Below, piece by piece: positions 63,493 to 64,000 of a stretch of 64,000 nucleotides of DNA. A program made the position numbers and the translations under genes. This stretch comes from Pseudobacteroides cellulosolvens ATCC 35603 = DSM 2933. GTDB taxonomy: Bacteria; Bacillota; Clostridia; Acetivibrionales; DSM-2933. Each line of letters opens with the position of its first letter. Position 1 is the first letter of the stretch. The stretch is from contig NZ_LGTC01000001.1 in NCBI RefSeq assembly GCF_001262605.1, positions 5,404,001 through 5,468,000 on the forward strand, written 5' to 3'. A model generated the notes under the pieces. That model worked only from the letters and a program-made list of their open reading frames with translations, was not told where the DNA came from and made no database searches.

Positions 63493-64000
63493 TTATGCTA
63501 TTAATGATAGCTTGTGCTTAACCTTATTTTTTCCAACTATCTCAACTTGTATGGAATTACCCAAGGCTTCAATGGGCTCCCCGGGATCGTAACTAAACTT
63601 CACTCGCATCACTTCTCCTGCTTTTAGTTCAAATGCTATACCAAAAGGTATTATCAGATACTGTGAGTGCCAATCAATTGTCTTACCTGTATACATATCC
63701 ATGGATAATAGATTTTTAGTTATAAAACGCAATGCATTTACGTTTGTCTCTTCATTAAATGTAAAAGATAAATCTGCATTAATAGTTTCTACATAATCGT
63801 TATCGTAGTCAACAATTTTATATACTACAGGATCGCCACAGGGACTGCAGTCCTCAACAGTATAATAAGGCGACTGGAATAATGGCACTTGGGCAAAATA
63901 ACCGTTAAAATCATAGTTCTGGAATACAGGCTGTACTCCAAGAAGAGTAGCATTAGGAAGAATACGGGGTGCTGATCCAAAGCGTGCAATATGAGCATCT
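63493..64000 (-). CDS. C-terminal part of a protein cut by the right edge, possibly a PRMT-like methyltransferase
   Basis: The frame is open from the right edge to the stop at 63493 (169 codons seen, start outside). The visible part is a beta-rich domain: APRILPNATLLGVQPVFQNY, then LSFTFNEETNVNALRFI, TGKTIDWHSQYLIIPFG, and LKAGEVMRVKFSYDP. The order and spacing recall the C-terminal beta-barrel of protein arginine methyltransferases (pattern IxPxxATLY.., then Trp before a short loop, then LxVKxGexI). The SAM-binding half would lie beyond the edge, so this is only an inference. An internal GTG at 63888 is not the true start. Confidence 0.45.
   Translation of the reverse strand, partial: DAHIARFGSAPRILPNATLLGVQPVFQNYDFNGYFAQVPLFQSPYYTVEDCSPCGDPVVYKIVDYDNDYVETINADLSFTFNEETNVNALRFITKNLLSMDMYTGKTIDWHSQYLIIPFGIAFELKAGEVMRVKFSYDPGEPIEALGNSIQVEIVGKNKVKHKLSLIA

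Overview
The window reads as chromosome of an AT-rich, Gram-positive anaerobic cellulolytic clostridium (Acetivibrio / Ruminiclostridium / Pseudobacteroides type). The evidence is: strong purine-rich ribosome binding sites with many TTG starts; secreted proteins with Thr/Pro linkers, dockerin-type calcium repeats, CBM3, CBM6 and discoidin modules; a GTP-dependent PEP carboxykinase together with malate dehydrogenase and malic enzyme (the 'malate shunt' of such organisms); T-box and ydaO riboswitches; and an hgcAB mercury-methylation pair. No prophage, IS element or CRISPR array was found. A species name cannot be proven from the sequence; Pseudobacteroides-like is only a guess.

Layout. 1-8.7 kb: DUF4914 protein (cut by the left edge), MpsC-like DUF2294, ZIP metal transporter, ThpR, tRNA-Thr(CGU), pckG, endonuclease V, and a YwqJ/YwqK-like deaminase toxin with its immunity protein. 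8.9-13.5 kb: a convergent histidine kinase / response regulator pair, a mannosyltransferase and a second NarL-type regulator. 13.6-20.3 kb: a locus bracketed by two near-identical promoter modules with TTGCGG half-sites. Between them lie an LspA-like protein, an SLH/TraB protein, a dockerin protein and a DegS-like kinase; the second module drives what looks like a ~300-nt non-coding RNA. 20.4-31.6 kb: two tiny membrane peptides, a lipoprotein, an Rh-type ammonium channel, cadC (frameshifted)-cadA, tetR-MFS, malic enzyme and malate dehydrogenase. 32-38.4 kb: a GGDEF/ribbon-helix-helix fusion, then a c-di-AMP riboswitch in front of dapB-ablA-ablB (N-epsilon-acetyl-beta-lysine osmolyte synthesis), then tandem asparaginases. 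38.4-47.6 kb: PPK2, sirtuin, hgcB-hgcA-arsR, EFR1 ferredoxin, ECF sigma/anti-sigma, an ATPase and a decayed secreted protein. 47.7-64 kb: a leucine T-box in front of a TIM-barrel/acyl-CoA synthetase fusion, a site-2 protease, a 1567-residue cellulose-binding VWA protein, a beta-helix protein, another dockerin protein, acyl-ACP thioesterase, a CrtI-like oxidoreductase, an L,D-transpeptidase and a protein cut by the right edge.

How the parts fit. Carbon: PckG, Mdh and malic enzyme convert PEP to pyruvate through oxaloacetate and malate. The enzyme next to malic enzyme is LDH-like in sequence but carries Arg at the specificity position, so I call it malate dehydrogenase. Osmotic adaptation: a c-di-AMP-sensing leader with its own terminator precedes dapB, lysine 2,3-aminomutase and beta-lysine acetyltransferase, tying osmolyte synthesis to c-di-AMP. 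Metals: cadC-cadA and arsR-hgcA-hgcB each have palindromic operator candidates.

Quality warning. cadC, ablB, hgcB and the secreted-protein relic near 47 kb each lose their frame by exactly one missing base; in the first three this is at or near a short homopolymer. Those three are probably intact genes with sequencing deletions. The relic also has an in-frame TGA and looks genuinely decayed.
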